DNA of 43,363 bases from Parcubacteria bacterium C7867-006 (GTDB lineage Bacteria; Patescibacteriota; Minisyncoccia; Phycocordibacterales; DATDWN01). Both the position numbers and the translations under genes were made by a program. The notes below the pieces were generated by a model. That model saw only the letters and a list, made by a program, of their open reading frames with translations, was not told the origin of the DNA and ran no database searches. The stretch is taken from positions 211,779-255,141 of the forward strand of contig LFCP01000001.1 in assembly GCA_001189155.1 (NCBI GenBank), read 5' to 3'. This document shows positions 7,967 to 16,400 of the stretch, one piece after another; within the stretch, counting starts at the first letter, position 1, and each line of letters starts with the position of its first letter.

Positions 7967-8042
7967 CTAGCTTAATTCGGTCTGTCGGATCGAAGGTGAG
8001 CTAGCGTGGAGGAGGTGTGCTGGAAGGCCACCTCCTCTTTTC
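7967..8042 (+). terminator. Structured 3' end and terminator of cassette B
   Basis: CTAGCT / AGCTAG arms with inner TTCG / CGAA pairs form a first hairpin right after the stop. A second hairpin, GAGGAGGTG / CACCTCCTC, is followed by TTTTC. The second is a plausible intrinsic terminator before the trmD promoter. Confidence 0.65.
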
Positions 8043-8057
8043 AATTATGAAAAATTG

Positions 8058-8066
8058 TGGTATAAA
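8058..8066 (+). promoter_or_regulatory. Extended -10 promoter of trmD
   Basis: TG-g-TATAAA, with the hexamer at 8061-8066, ends six bases before ATG 8073. Predicted leaderless transcript. Confidence 0.55.
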
Positions 8067-8072
8067 AGTGAA

Positions 8073-8726
8073 ATGAATTTTCATATTATCACTTTGTTTC
8101 CAACCGCTTTTGATTCGTATCTAAACGAGTCTATTATTTCTCGCGCTATAGAGGACAAAAAAATAAAGGTTGGTTTTTACAACCCTCGAGACTATTCTGA
8201 TGATAAATGGAAAAGAGTAGATCAAAAACCATATGCTGGCGGACCTGGTATGGTTATTCAAGCCTTACCAACAATAAAGGCAATAGAGAAAGCAATTTTG
8301 AAGATTAAGAGAAATAAAAAAGCTAAGGTAAAAATTATTTTCTTCTCTCCAGGAGGAAAAGAGTTTAATACTGAATACGCTAAGAAAACTGCAAAAAAAT
8401 ATACAGATATTATTTTTGTTTGTGGAAGATATGAAGGGATAGACGCACGTGTGAAAAAAGTTTTCAAAATGGAAGATGTATCTATTGGAAATTATGTTTT
8501 AACTGGTGGAGAGTTGCCTGCAATGATTGTTTTAGATTGTGTATCACGACAAGTCGAAGGAGTTTTAGGAAATTTTAATTCATTAGAAGAGACACGTGTT
8601 TCAAGCAGAGACTGCTACACTAGACCTGAAGTTTTTGAATATAAAGGAAAAAAATATAGAGTTCCAAAAGTTCTACTATCTGGAAACCATAAGGAAATTG
8701 AAAATTGGAAACTAAAATCTAAGTAA
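8073..8726 (+). CDS. trmD: tRNA (guanine-N1-)-methyltransferase TrmD
   Basis: A 217-residue SPOUT-class enzyme that makes m1G37 in tRNAs and so prevents +1 frameshifting. It opens 'MNFHIITLFPTAFDSYL' and has 'PYAGGPGMVIQ' at about residue 55, the 'VCGRYEGIDARV' motif near 117, and the trefoil-knot segment 'SIGNYVLTGGELPAM' near 137. ATG 8073 is used instead of GTG 8055 because TrmD proteins start this way and the extended -10 lies between the two. There is no Shine-Dalgarno. It follows cassette B and is followed by the oppositely oriented cassette C. Confidence 0.95.
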   Translation: MNFHIITLFPTAFDSYLNESIISRAIEDKKIKVGFYNPRDYSDDKWKRVDQKPYAGGPGMVIQALPTIKAIEKAILKIKRNKKAKVKIIFFSPGGKEFNTEYAKKTAKKYTDIIFVCGRYEGIDARVKKVFKMEDVSIGNYVLTGGELPAMIVLDCVSRQVEGVLGNFNSLEETRVSSRDCYTRPEVFEYKGKKYRVPKVLLSGNHKEIENWKLKSK

Positions 8727-8774
8727 CAAAAAACACCCCACCGACCCAAGGGGGAAATTTCTCCCCTTGTGTCG
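8727..8774 (-). terminator. Intrinsic terminator of cassette C (minus strand)
   Basis: Read on the minus strand, an imperfect hairpin of the CGACACAAGGGGAG / CCCCCTTGGGTCG type is followed by GTGGGGTGTTTTTTG. It ends at the trmD stop codon and may also stop trmD transcription. Confidence 0.6.
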
Positions 8775-8793
8775 ACGCGGCGTCGTGTTGGTG

Positions 8794-9117
8794 CTAGGCG
8801 CTTGTCAGCTGGTGCTGACGAGGTTGAATGGGTACGACCTTCGAGTGGATCTTGGTTTTCACCCGATGGTTGTAGTTCGCGAGGAACTCCTTGCGGGTGT
8901 CGTTGCTCTGCAACATCCCGAGGTGCTCCCAGATGGTCTTCGGGAACTTGCCGGTGTGGGGATTCCTCCTCACAGGGCACGACGGAACGTCGTGGGCGAT
9001 CTCGTGCACGATGCTCGAGTCGTAGCCCTCGTCTCCATCCGGCTTCTCATAGAGAAGCTGAAGGAGAGTCTTGGTCTTGAAGTCCTTGGCGATCTCGCAT
9101 TCGTCTTGCCGATTCAT
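8794..9117 (-). CDS. Unknown 107-aa protein with an HEIAH motif (cassette C)
   Basis: No family recognised. It contains 'HEIAH', which matches the HEXXH zinc-peptidase pattern at about residues 38-42, but without a clear third ligand or a peptidase-like length, so it may be chance. The rest is basic and histidine-rich. ATG 9117 has GGAGGCG seven bases upstream and a TTGACA promoter further up. The DNA is GC-richer than trmD and the helicase on either side and uses different codons. A small hairpin (GTCAGC-tggt-GCTGAC, 8804-8819) lies just before its stop. It is an isolated gene opposite in direction to its neighbours. Confidence 0.65.
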   Translation of the reverse strand: MNRQDECEIAKDFKTKTLLQLLYEKPDGDEGYDSSIVHEIAHDVPSCPVRRNPHTGKFPKTIWEHLGMLQSNDTRKEFLANYNHRVKTKIHSKVVPIQPRQHQLTSA

Positions 9118-9139
9118 GTTCTGCGCCTCCAGGTGACAA

Positions 9140-9167
9140 TATTTACATTTTTATATTTTACTGTCAA
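9140..9167 (-). promoter_or_regulatory. Promoter of cassette C
   Basis: On the minus strand TTGACA (plus coordinates 9162-9167), a spacer of about 16 bases and an AT-rich -10 around TAAATA (9140-9145). The -35 is perfect and the -10 is weak. Confidence 0.5.
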
Positions 9168-9192
9168 ATACTTTTCCACTATTTTGTATAGC

Positions 9193-9201
9193 TGGTACAA
9201 T
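9193..9201 (+). promoter_or_regulatory. Extended -10 promoter of the PIF1-like helicase gene
   Basis: TG-g-TACAAT, with the hexamer at 9196-9201, ends seven bases before ATG 9209. The ORF-track start at 9200 overlaps the -10 itself, which argues for ATG 9209 and a leaderless transcript. Confidence 0.6.
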
Positions 9202-9208
9202 GTTTTCT

Positions 9209-10900
9209 ATGACTCAAGCTGAAGCTTTGGATATTTTAAAAATGGGCAAAAACGTTTTTCTTACTGGTCCTGCTGGTAGTGGGAAAACCCACGTTGTAAA
9301 TGCATATGTAAAATATTTGAAGCAACATGCAGTAGATGTTGCTGTGACTGCATCTACTGGTATCGCTGCAACGCATATAGGTGGTCAAACAATACACTCT
9401 TGGTCAGGACTTGGAGTGAAAGATACTTTGACTGACTATGATATAGAAAGTTTGATGGAGAGGCAGTATTTGTATAAAAGGTTTGAGAAAACAAAAGTTT
9501 TAATAATAGATGAGGTTTCTATGCTCCATCATTTTCGTCTCGATCTTATCGAATGGATTTGTCGACAGATGAAAAGAAACGAAGCACCGTTCGGTGGTAT
9601 GCAGATTATTCTTTGTGGAGATTTTTTTCAGCTCCCGCCAGTTTCTCGTAGAAGATTTGATGGGATGGATTTTATTGAGCCAGTTGAGTCAGAGTTTGCA
9701 TTCAAAGCTGAAAGTTTTTTGACTTCAAAATTTACAATATGTTATCTGTCAGAACAGCACCGACAAAAAGACAATACATATTTATCAATACTGAACCAGA
9801 TTCGTCAGAATAAAGTTACTCAAAAAACAGTAGATCTTTTGAAAACTCGTTTGAACGTAGATCCAGATACTGGGGCTGTTGTAACTCGTTTGTATACTCA
9901 CAACATAGATGTTGATGAAATAAACAAAAAACATTTGAGTTTAATTGATGCCGGTGAAAAAGATTATCATATGACATCAAAAGGTGCCTCATCGCTAGTT
10001 GAGTCTTTGAAAAAAAGTTGTCTTTCGCCAGAAGTTCTTGTTTTAAAAAAAGGAGCTAGAGTTATGTTTACAAAAAATCAGCCAGAGGGGGGATTTGTAA
10101 ATGGAACTTTGGGAATAGTAAAAGATTTCAATCAATTTGGAGATCCTATAGTAGAGACAAATAGTGGTATGACTTTTCATGTTTCTCCACAGGCTTGGAA
10201 AATAGAAGAAGAGGGAAAGGTAAAAGCAGAAATAAACCAGCTACCTTTAAGACTGGCTTGGGCTATTACTGTTCACAAAAGTCAGGGAATGTCTCTGGAT
10301 GCGATGGAGGTGGACCTATCAAAGTCTTTCGTGAAGGGAATGGGTTACGTGGCTCTATCTAGAGTCCGCTCTTTGAACGGGATGAAGCTTCTCGGCTTTA
10401 ACGATATGTCTTTGGAGGTTGATATGGAAGTTTTAGAAATGGATGAAAAATTTAGAGAAAAATCAGATGAGGCGGTGGATAAATTGAAGTCAATGAAAAG
10501 AAGTGAAATAGAAGAAAAACAGAGATTGTTTATTGAGAGTATTGAGCCAGAAGAGAAAGTAAAAATAAAAAAGAAGGAGAAAGAGTTAAAGAAATCAACT
10601 CATGAAATAACAGCAGAGATGTTGGAAAAAGAAATGTCTCTAGCTATGATTGCTGATAAGAGAGGGATTAAACAAGAAACAGTGGTTTCTCATATTGAGG
10701 ATTTGATGAAAGAAAATAAATGTCCAGATATTGATTATTTAAAAAAAGAATTAAAAAGAAGTGAGTTAGATGAAATACTTTCTGTTTTTGAAGAGTTGGA
10801 CACAGACACACTTTCCCCAGTTTATAATCTGCTTTTAAAAAGAAAGAAAAAGCCTAGTTATCTCAAAATACGTTTAGCCAGATTATTTTTAAATAAGTGA
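9209..10900 (+). CDS. PIF1-like superfamily 1B DNA helicase with C-terminal HTH-type domain
   Basis: A 563-residue 5'-3' helicase of the PIF1/RecD group. Walker A 'GPAGSGKTHVV' is at about residue 20, followed by 'VTASTGIAATHIGGQTIHSW', the Walker B region 'VLIIDEVSMLH', 'ILCGDFFQLPPV', and motif VI 'LAWAITVHKSQGMSLD' with 'YVALSRVRSLNGMKLL'. PIF1 enzymes unwind forked DNA, G-quadruplexes and RNA-DNA hybrids. After a Lys/Glu-rich linker (about residues 415-460) comes 'TAEMLEKEMSLAMIADKRG' with 'VVSHIEDLM', resembling the helix-turn-helix module found at the end of some RecQ proteins. ATG 9209 is chosen from promoter geometry. tspO follows after 13 bases. Confidence 0.88.
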   Translation: MTQAEALDILKMGKNVFLTGPAGSGKTHVVNAYVKYLKQHAVDVAVTASTGIAATHIGGQTIHSWSGLGVKDTLTDYDIESLMERQYLYKRFEKTKVLIIDEVSMLHHFRLDLIEWICRQMKRNEAPFGGMQIILCGDFFQLPPVSRRRFDGMDFIEPVESEFAFKAESFLTSKFTICYLSEQHRQKDNTYLSILNQIRQNKVTQKTVDLLKTRLNVDPDTGAVVTRLYTHNIDVDEINKKHLSLIDAGEKDYHMTSKGASSLVESLKKSCLSPEVLVLKKGARVMFTKNQPEGGFVNGTLGIVKDFNQFGDPIVETNSGMTFHVSPQAWKIEEEGKVKAEINQLPLRLAWAITVHKSQGMSLDAMEVDLSKSFVKGMGYVALSRVRSLNGMKLLGFNDMSLEVDMEVLEMDEKFREKSDEAVDKLKSMKRSEIEEKQRLFIESIEPEEKVKIKKKEKELKKSTHEITAEMLEKEMSLAMIADKRGIKQETVVSHIEDLMKENKCPDIDYLKKELKRSELDEILSVFEELDTDTLSPVYNLLLKRKKKPSYLKIRLARLFLNK

Positions 10901-10906
10901 TATAAT
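10898..10906 (+). promoter_or_regulatory. Extended -10 promoter of tspO
   Basis: TG-a-TATAAT, with the hexamer at 10901-10906, ends seven bases before ATG 10914. The TG-a is also the TGA stop codon of the helicase gene. Predicted leaderless transcript. Confidence 0.6.
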
Positions 10907-10913
10907 TATCTGT

Positions 10914-11312
10914 ATGAATAATACATATAATTGGTATCAAAATTTAGTAAAACCTAGTTGGGCACCACCAAGCTATCTATTTGGGCCAGTTTGGACATTT
11001 CTTTATATAATCATTGCTGTGTCATATGGTTATGTTGGTTATTTGTATTTTACAAAGAAGATTCCGTTTGTTGTGTTGCTACCTTTTATTTTGAATTTAA
11101 TTTTTAATTTTGCTTTTTCTCCAATTCAGTTCGGTTTGCAGAACAACCTTTTAGCTTCAGTTGATATTTTGTTAATTTTGGGAACTTTAGTATGGGCATT
11201 GTATTCTATATATCCTTATTTACCATGGGTCTCATATATAAACATTCCTTATGTACTTTGGGTTTCTTTTGCTACTGTTTTACAACTAACGATAACTTAT
11301 CTAAATAAATAA
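10914..11312 (+). CDS. tspO: TspO/MBR family membrane protein
   Basis: A 132-residue integral membrane protein with five hydrophobic segments, the expected TspO topology. The family's N-terminal signature is clear: 'WYQNLVKPSWAPPSYLFGPVW' motif residues, then 'LYIIIAVSYGYVGYLY'. The fourth helix carries 'LLILGTLVWALYSIYPY'. TspO relatives bind tetrapyrroles and sterol-like ligands and are linked to stress or light responses; the ligand in this organism cannot be read from sequence. It shares one base with the next gene (TAATG), implying translational coupling. Its length is slightly below the usual 150-160 residues. Confidence 0.88.
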   Translation: MNNTYNWYQNLVKPSWAPPSYLFGPVWTFLYIIIAVSYGYVGYLYFTKKIPFVVLLPFILNLIFNFAFSPIQFGLQNNLLASVDILLILGTLVWALYSIYPYLPWVSYINIPYVLWVSFATVLQLTITYLNK

Positions 11313-11818
11313 TGAAAAATTTTGTTTTGGTTAACGATAAGATGCAGAAAAAATATAAGTATGAACTAGTTGCTCCAGTTGGTAAAAAATTTGACCCTGA
11401 ATTTAAACCTGCACTGACTCCAAAACAAATGTTAGCTCTCGGTGTTTTTGGTGGTGTTTATATGAGGGATTGTATAAATGAATTTCCAAAGGATTGGTTT
11501 GTTAAAGCAAAATTTGCAAAGGATAAAAGAGATGAAAAGATAAATTTTTTTGGCATAAATGCTAGTCAGTCACTTTCAGTTTGGAGAAAAAAAGGTTGGA
11601 TATATGATGAGGATCCTAGGGGCTGGTTTCAGTGGTATTGTCGTTATTATATGGGCAGAAGGATACCTAGTGAAGATTCTCGTCAGATAGGTAGGTGGAA
11701 AAAGATGCGTCGTCATGTTGGCCAAATAGTTGCAAATTGTCGGCCTGGCGATCTGAATTGTAGAAGGAAACAAAGACAAGCTTTGCTTCACTGGGCCTAT
11801 GATTCTAGAAAAATATAA
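11312..11818 (+). CDS. Conserved Trp/Tyr/Arg-rich protein of unknown function
   Basis: A 168-residue protein that resembles a widely distributed uncharacterised family I recall from algae, plants and bacteria, without an assigned function. Landmarks are 'LGVFGGVYMRDC', 'FPKDWF', 'NASQSLSVWRKKGWIY', 'DPRGWFQWYCRYYMGRR', 'RQIGRWKKMRRHVGQI' and the end 'RRKQRQALLHWAYDSRKI'. It is rich in aromatic and basic residues, has no signal peptide or membrane segment, and is probably cytosolic. Its start overlaps the tspO stop by one base, so the two are coupled. No catalytic motif can be named. Confidence 0.8.
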   Translation: MKNFVLVNDKMQKKYKYELVAPVGKKFDPEFKPALTPKQMLALGVFGGVYMRDCINEFPKDWFVKAKFAKDKRDEKINFFGINASQSLSVWRKKGWIYDEDPRGWFQWYCRYYMGRRIPSEDSRQIGRWKKMRRHVGQIVANCRPGDLNCRRKQRQALLHWAYDSRKI

Positions 11819-11845
11819 CTTAAACCACTTTATTGTTTCAATAGA

Positions 11846-11853
11846 TGTATAAT
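11846..11853 (+). promoter_or_regulatory. -10 promoter element of the capA-like gene
   Basis: TATAAT at 11848-11853, directly preceded by TG, ends six bases before ATG 11860. Leaderless geometry; there is no Shine-Dalgarno. Confidence 0.55.
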
Positions 11854-11859
11854 TAGGTT

Positions 11860-12888
11860 ATGAGGAAAATCCTATTATACGCTTTTTATTTATTAGTTGT
11901 TTTGGTTTTATTTGGTCTTTTTGTGTTTATAAAAAAACCAGAACATATTGTTTTTCCAAATGTAAATATTTTTAGAAATGAAACAGTCTCTGTTTTAAAT
12001 TTTGGTGACGTTATGTTTGATAGAGGGGTTAGGAATATTATTGAAAACAGAAAGAGGGACCCATTTGAATATATAAAAAAAGATTTAGATTTAATAAAAA
12101 AATATGATGTTGTTATTGCAAATCTAGAGGGTCCAATAGTAGAAATGGACAGGTCTCTGTGTCAGCAAAAAGCATACAACTTTCAGTTTGCTTCCAACAC
12201 AACAGAAAGACTAAAAAGTGTGGGAATAAATATGGTGAATATTGCAAACAACCATTCGCATGACTGTTATTCCAGAGGTGTTGAAAGTACAAAAAATTAT
12301 TTACAGAAAGCGGGGATAGATTATGTTGGAGATATTGATACAGAAAAATCTGCTTCATCGACAAGCAATAGCTATGTTGTAAAAAATATAAATGGAAAGA
12401 GTGTTGTTTTTGTTGGTATAGATCAAACTGTTGGAGTTGTACCTGTTTCTGATTTTTATGGATTGATTAAGAAACTTAAAACTGAAAATGATTTTGTGGT
12501 TGTTAATATACATTGGGGAACGGAATATGAGTTAACTGAAACTTCTACTCAATCAAACATAGCTCATAGACTAATAGATAGTGGAGCTGATGTTATTTTC
12601 GGTCATCATCCGCATGTTATAGAACCAGTCATAATATATAAAGGTAAAGCAATTTTCTACTCACTAGGTAATTTTGTTTTTGATCAAGTTGGAGAGAATG
12701 AAAATTCTGGTATTGGAGTCGGTGCGGAGTTTCGGGACGGCGATGTAAAGTTTGAAATACTGCCTTATAAAATAAAAATATTTGCTCCAGATTTTCTAAA
12801 AGGAATTGATAAGAATAATTTCTGTGAAAAATTTCTAAAAGATATAGAACATGGTGGTTGTAGTTTTGAATTGACAACTGGTCGCTAA
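11860..12888 (+). CDS. CapA family metallophosphoesterase-like protein, membrane-anchored
   Basis: A 342-residue protein with an N-terminal membrane helix (about residues 4-24) and an exported domain of the CapA/PgsA poly-gamma-glutamate family. The metal-site blocks of the calcineurin-like fold are visible: 'NFGDVMFDRG', 'VIANLEGPIV', 'VNIANNHSHD', 'NIHWGTEY', 'GHHPHVIEPV' and 'YSLGNFVFD'. Family members take part in capsule polymer synthesis or anchoring, but many are uncharacterised, so a poly-glutamate role is not shown here. Predicted leaderless transcript. The cassette D promoter overlaps its last codons. Confidence 0.88.
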   Translation: MRKILLYAFYLLVVLVLFGLFVFIKKPEHIVFPNVNIFRNETVSVLNFGDVMFDRGVRNIIENRKRDPFEYIKKDLDLIKKYDVVIANLEGPIVEMDRSLCQQKAYNFQFASNTTERLKSVGINMVNIANNHSHDCYSRGVESTKNYLQKAGIDYVGDIDTEKSASSTSNSYVVKNINGKSVVFVGIDQTVGVVPVSDFYGLIKKLKTENDFVVVNIHWGTEYELTETSTQSNIAHRLIDSGADVIFGHHPHVIEPVIIYKGKAIFYSLGNFVFDQVGENENSGIGVGAEFRDGDVKFEILPYKIKIFAPDFLKGIDKNNFCEKFLKDIEHGGCSFELTTGR

Positions 12889-12900
12889 AAGATTTATATA
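12871..12900 (+). promoter_or_regulatory. Promoter and 5'-UTR start of cassette D
   Basis: A perfect TTGACA at 12871-12876, inside the end of the capA-like gene, and TTATAT/TATATA at 12894-12900 with 17-18 bases between. A small leader hairpin CGGA-ttta-TCCG (12911-12922) follows, then the GGAGGG ribosome-binding site. Confidence 0.55.
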
Positions 12901-12937
12901 ACATATAGAGCGGATTTATCCGTGGAGGGAGATATCC

Positions 12938-13309
12938 ATGCACAGGACTTGGTTTGTTGAGATTGATGATGCACAGAATGTGGTGGTCATCTCGTCGGTC
13001 ACACTTCGGGGAAGATTCGGGAATGGTAATCGAGTTTTCTACCCCGGCCAGCAAGTTGTTCTGACTCGGGATATTGTCGCTCTCAGTCTCTCCAAGGGAG
13101 ACAGGGTGGTCATCCAGTCTCTGAACTATCCTGGTGGGGGCAGGGGGTTCATCATGATCGGCCCCACCTCGAGCGGCCAGCTTGTGGCCATCTCCCACGA
13201 TGATGTCACGGAGGCTCCGCAGACGAGCCCCACTTCAGTTGGAGATGTGCCTCCTCACGACTGCGCTTCGGTCGAAGAGCCAGAGCCCAAGGGCTACGGC
13301 CTCGTCTGA
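12938..13309 (+). CDS. Unknown 123-aa protein, probably beta-rich (cassette D)
   Basis: No family recognised. The first 85 residues alternate hydrophobic and polar positions ('NVVVISSVTLRGRFG', 'PGQQVVLTRDIVALSLSKGD', 'GFIMIGPTSSGQLVAIS'), suggesting a small beta-barrel, perhaps SH3- or KOW-like, with a disordered Pro/Ser/Glu C-terminus. ATG 12938 follows GGAGGGAGATATCC, a strong ribosome-binding site. Codon use (GTC, CTC, ATC, AGC) differs clearly from the flanking genes. It has its own promoter and terminator and stands alone between the capA-like and LCAT-like genes. Confidence 0.65.
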   Translation: MHRTWFVEIDDAQNVVVISSVTLRGRFGNGNRVFYPGQQVVLTRDIVALSLSKGDRVVIQSLNYPGGGRGFIMIGPTSSGQLVAISHDDVTEAPQTSPTSVGDVPPHDCASVEEPEPKGYGLV

Positions 13310-13333
13310 AGTTCATCGTTCACAACTGCACAC

Positions 13334-13371
13334 AACCTCGCGGGTCCACCCCGCGAGGTTTAACTTTTTTA
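13334..13371 (+). terminator. Intrinsic terminator of cassette D
   Basis: AACCTCGCGGG pairs with CCCGCGAGGTT across a five-base loop, followed by TAACTTTTTT. Confidence 0.9.
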
Positions 13372-13477
13372 TATTAATAATTGATAAAAATTAAGAAATA
13401 GTTTTAGTTAATTGAAAAGTTGGTTTTTCCCGGGTTAAGAGTATATTTATGTTAAGTATTAAATAACATAAAAATAA

Positions 13478-16400
13478 ATGAAACTAGCTTATTCAGGGTT
13501 TAGGTTAAGCTTTTTCTTATCAATAGTGTTTTTTGTTTTTGCTCCATTTTTTGTAATTGCTGATGTTTCGAGGCCTGATGTAAACATAACCCCAGCTGGG
13601 ATTATAGACTCTTTTTCTGTTCCTTGTAGTGGGACAAATGCAACAGCAATACTGATTACTGGTTATCCATTTCAATCTTATGTTGGTGAATACATGCGTC
13701 GACCTTGTCTAAACGGCGTAGTTAATTTTGATAGTTTTGACTTGAGTCAATATCTAACTAGTCATGGTGGAGCATATCCAGAGTGGTTTAATTATTTTAA
13801 GCCACCATTTTATCTTGTGGTTAAAGATACTACAGATCTCCTCGCTCCAGATGCTCCTATATATAACCAGATAGTGAATATAGTCGGTCCTTCGAATAAC
13901 TACAGCGTAATACTGCTTAGTCCAATCAATAAAACATATCCAACTCTTGCAATAGGTTCATCTTTTTATTTTACTGGACTTGAGTGGGTAAAAACTCCAC
14001 CTCCTCCAGCCCCTCTTCCACCTGAAACAATAGGCGATCCAAACAATCTTCCAGCGAATATTTCTCTAACAGGTGATGTTCCGAGAGTTTCTATTAATTG
14101 TACAATTGGACACGATTATACATTGTCTCTTGTTCACAGAGAGGACGATTATGTTTTCCGTAGTTTTGGTGTTAAGCAGAGAGAATATTGTGTAGATGGT
14201 GTGGTTTCTTTTGACGGTTTTAACATAGTAGATTTTTTTGGTGGCCAGAGTATATCTTGGTGGCTATATTTTTATACTCCTATTGAATACATAATTAAAG
14301 ATACGACAGGTATTTATGAATGTAATGAATATTATTGTCCTCTTGTGAGTTTAATTAGTGCTAGTAATAATTTTGATACCAGTCTTTATTTAGCATCATC
14401 AACTCGTTGGGCAACAGTGGGTAAGGGTCCGATTTATGATGTTGATGAAACTCACACAGTTTGGTCAAATAAAAATCAGACTCAACCAACCGGAAATTCG
14501 AACGTAATGTTCATTCCTGGGTTAATGGGCTCCAGATTATATGAACAAACTGGAATTGTTGATTGTGGTAGTAGTTTAGCTGGAAGTGATTGTATTGATG
14601 ATAATGAATTGTGGGTTTCTTCTTCTGATTCTGATCAAGAAAAATTATCTTTGGATTCAAATGGCAAGAGTATAAATTCTGTTTACACAAAAAATGATAC
14701 TCAAAGTTTAAATGATGAAGTAGAAACAGGAATAGTGGATGAAGCATATGGGGCTAACATTTATAACTCTTTTATTAATGATTTGAGGAATTGGAAAACA
14801 GATGGAACAATAAAAGACTATGCATTTATCCCTTACGACTGGAGACTTTCTCTCGAAGATATTATTACTGATGGGGCAACTTCTACTTTAAGAAACAAAC
14901 TTTATTTTACAAATCCTCAAGGATTTACAGAATCTTTTATTCTTAAAAAGTTAGAAGAATTACAAAAGAGTTCTAATTCTGGAAAGGTGACAATAATAGC
15001 TCATTCAAACGGAGGTCTTGTGGCAAAAGCTTTAGTCCAAAAACTAAAAGATACAAATAATCCTCTTTATTACAAAATAGATAAAATTATTTTGGTTGCT
15101 GTACCACAGGTTGGAACACCAGATGCTATAGCTGGGCTGCTTCACGGAACTGAACTTGGTTGGCACGGCCTTGTTATGAGTTCTGCTCGTTCAAGACAAC
15201 TTGCAGAAAATATGCCGACTATTTATAACCTTTTACCAACGCCAGGTTATTTTTCAACTGTTGATCAGTCATATAATGTTGATAAGGTTGTATCTTTTTC
15301 AAATGACCCGAGTTGGCAACAAGAAACATCACAATATGGAACATATATATCAGATCCTGCTAATTTAAAGAATTATATTTTAGGAAGTGACGGCAGAGTT
15401 AAACCTAGTTATTCTGATACTAATAGTGCAAGTATAGGAAATTCTAATTTGTATTCTGATTCAGAAGTCGTTCATTCTATTTTAGATAATTGGCAACCGG
15501 CATCTACAACAAAAGTTATACAGGTTGCGGGCTGGGGGGAAGAAACTTTAGCTGGAATTGATTATAAAAATTGTAGGTATTACTACATTGGAAAATTACA
15601 TAAATGTTACAGTCCGAGAGTGGTGGTTGATGGTGATGGGGTCGTTGTTGTTCCAAGTGCACTGTGGATGGCAACATCTTCACCTAATGTTGAAAGATGG
15701 TGGGTGAATATAAAAGATGCAAACATTTTATTAGGTATAAAGAGAACTCATAGAGATATATTAGAGATTACAAACTTAAGAAGTTTTATTAAATCTGAAG
15801 TTATTAATAATAATTTTATTGATGATAGTAAAATTGTAGTTAATAACCCATCAACTTTGGTTTCTCAAGATACTCGACTTCATTACACTCTTCACTCTCC
15901 TCTGACTCTTGGAATAACTGATTCTCAAGGTAGGTACACAGGCATTGACCCAGCAACAAAACAACTTAGAGAGGAGATTCCAGGGGTTATTTATAGGAAA
16001 ATAGGAGAGACTCAATATATTTCCGTTCCAGAAGATATTTCACATACATTGAAACTTAAAGGATACGATGATGGTAGTTTTTCATTGGACATTGATGAAC
16101 AAACAGGGAATGTTTCAACTCAAATAACTTCTTTTCAAGGAGTTCCAACATCTACAACAACTATTGCGACACTGGACTACACTACCGGAATGAATTTATC
16201 TAGTACAACATTGAATGTTGATTTGAATAGTGATGGAAATATAGATTTATCACTAAATGCTAAATTAGGAGAATTGGTGGATACTCCGTTTTATAAATGG
16301 AATGGATTTTTGCAACCAATAAATGATACAAAGTATCATCCAGAACAGTCTAGTAGTGTATTTAAAGGTGGCAGTACTGTTCCAGTTAAATTTGTATTAA

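Noticed and set aside
8767-9222. Plus-strand ORFs (151 and 103 aa) opposite cassette C
   Set aside because: The minus-strand ORF has a promoter, ribosome-binding site and terminator; the plus-strand ORFs have none and one would run into the helicase promoter. GC-rich DNA readily keeps antisense frames open.
12629-13198. 189-aa minus-strand ORF across the end of the capA-like gene and cassette D
   Set aside because: It crosses two plus-strand genes with clear signals, and the translation looks like low-complexity antisense.
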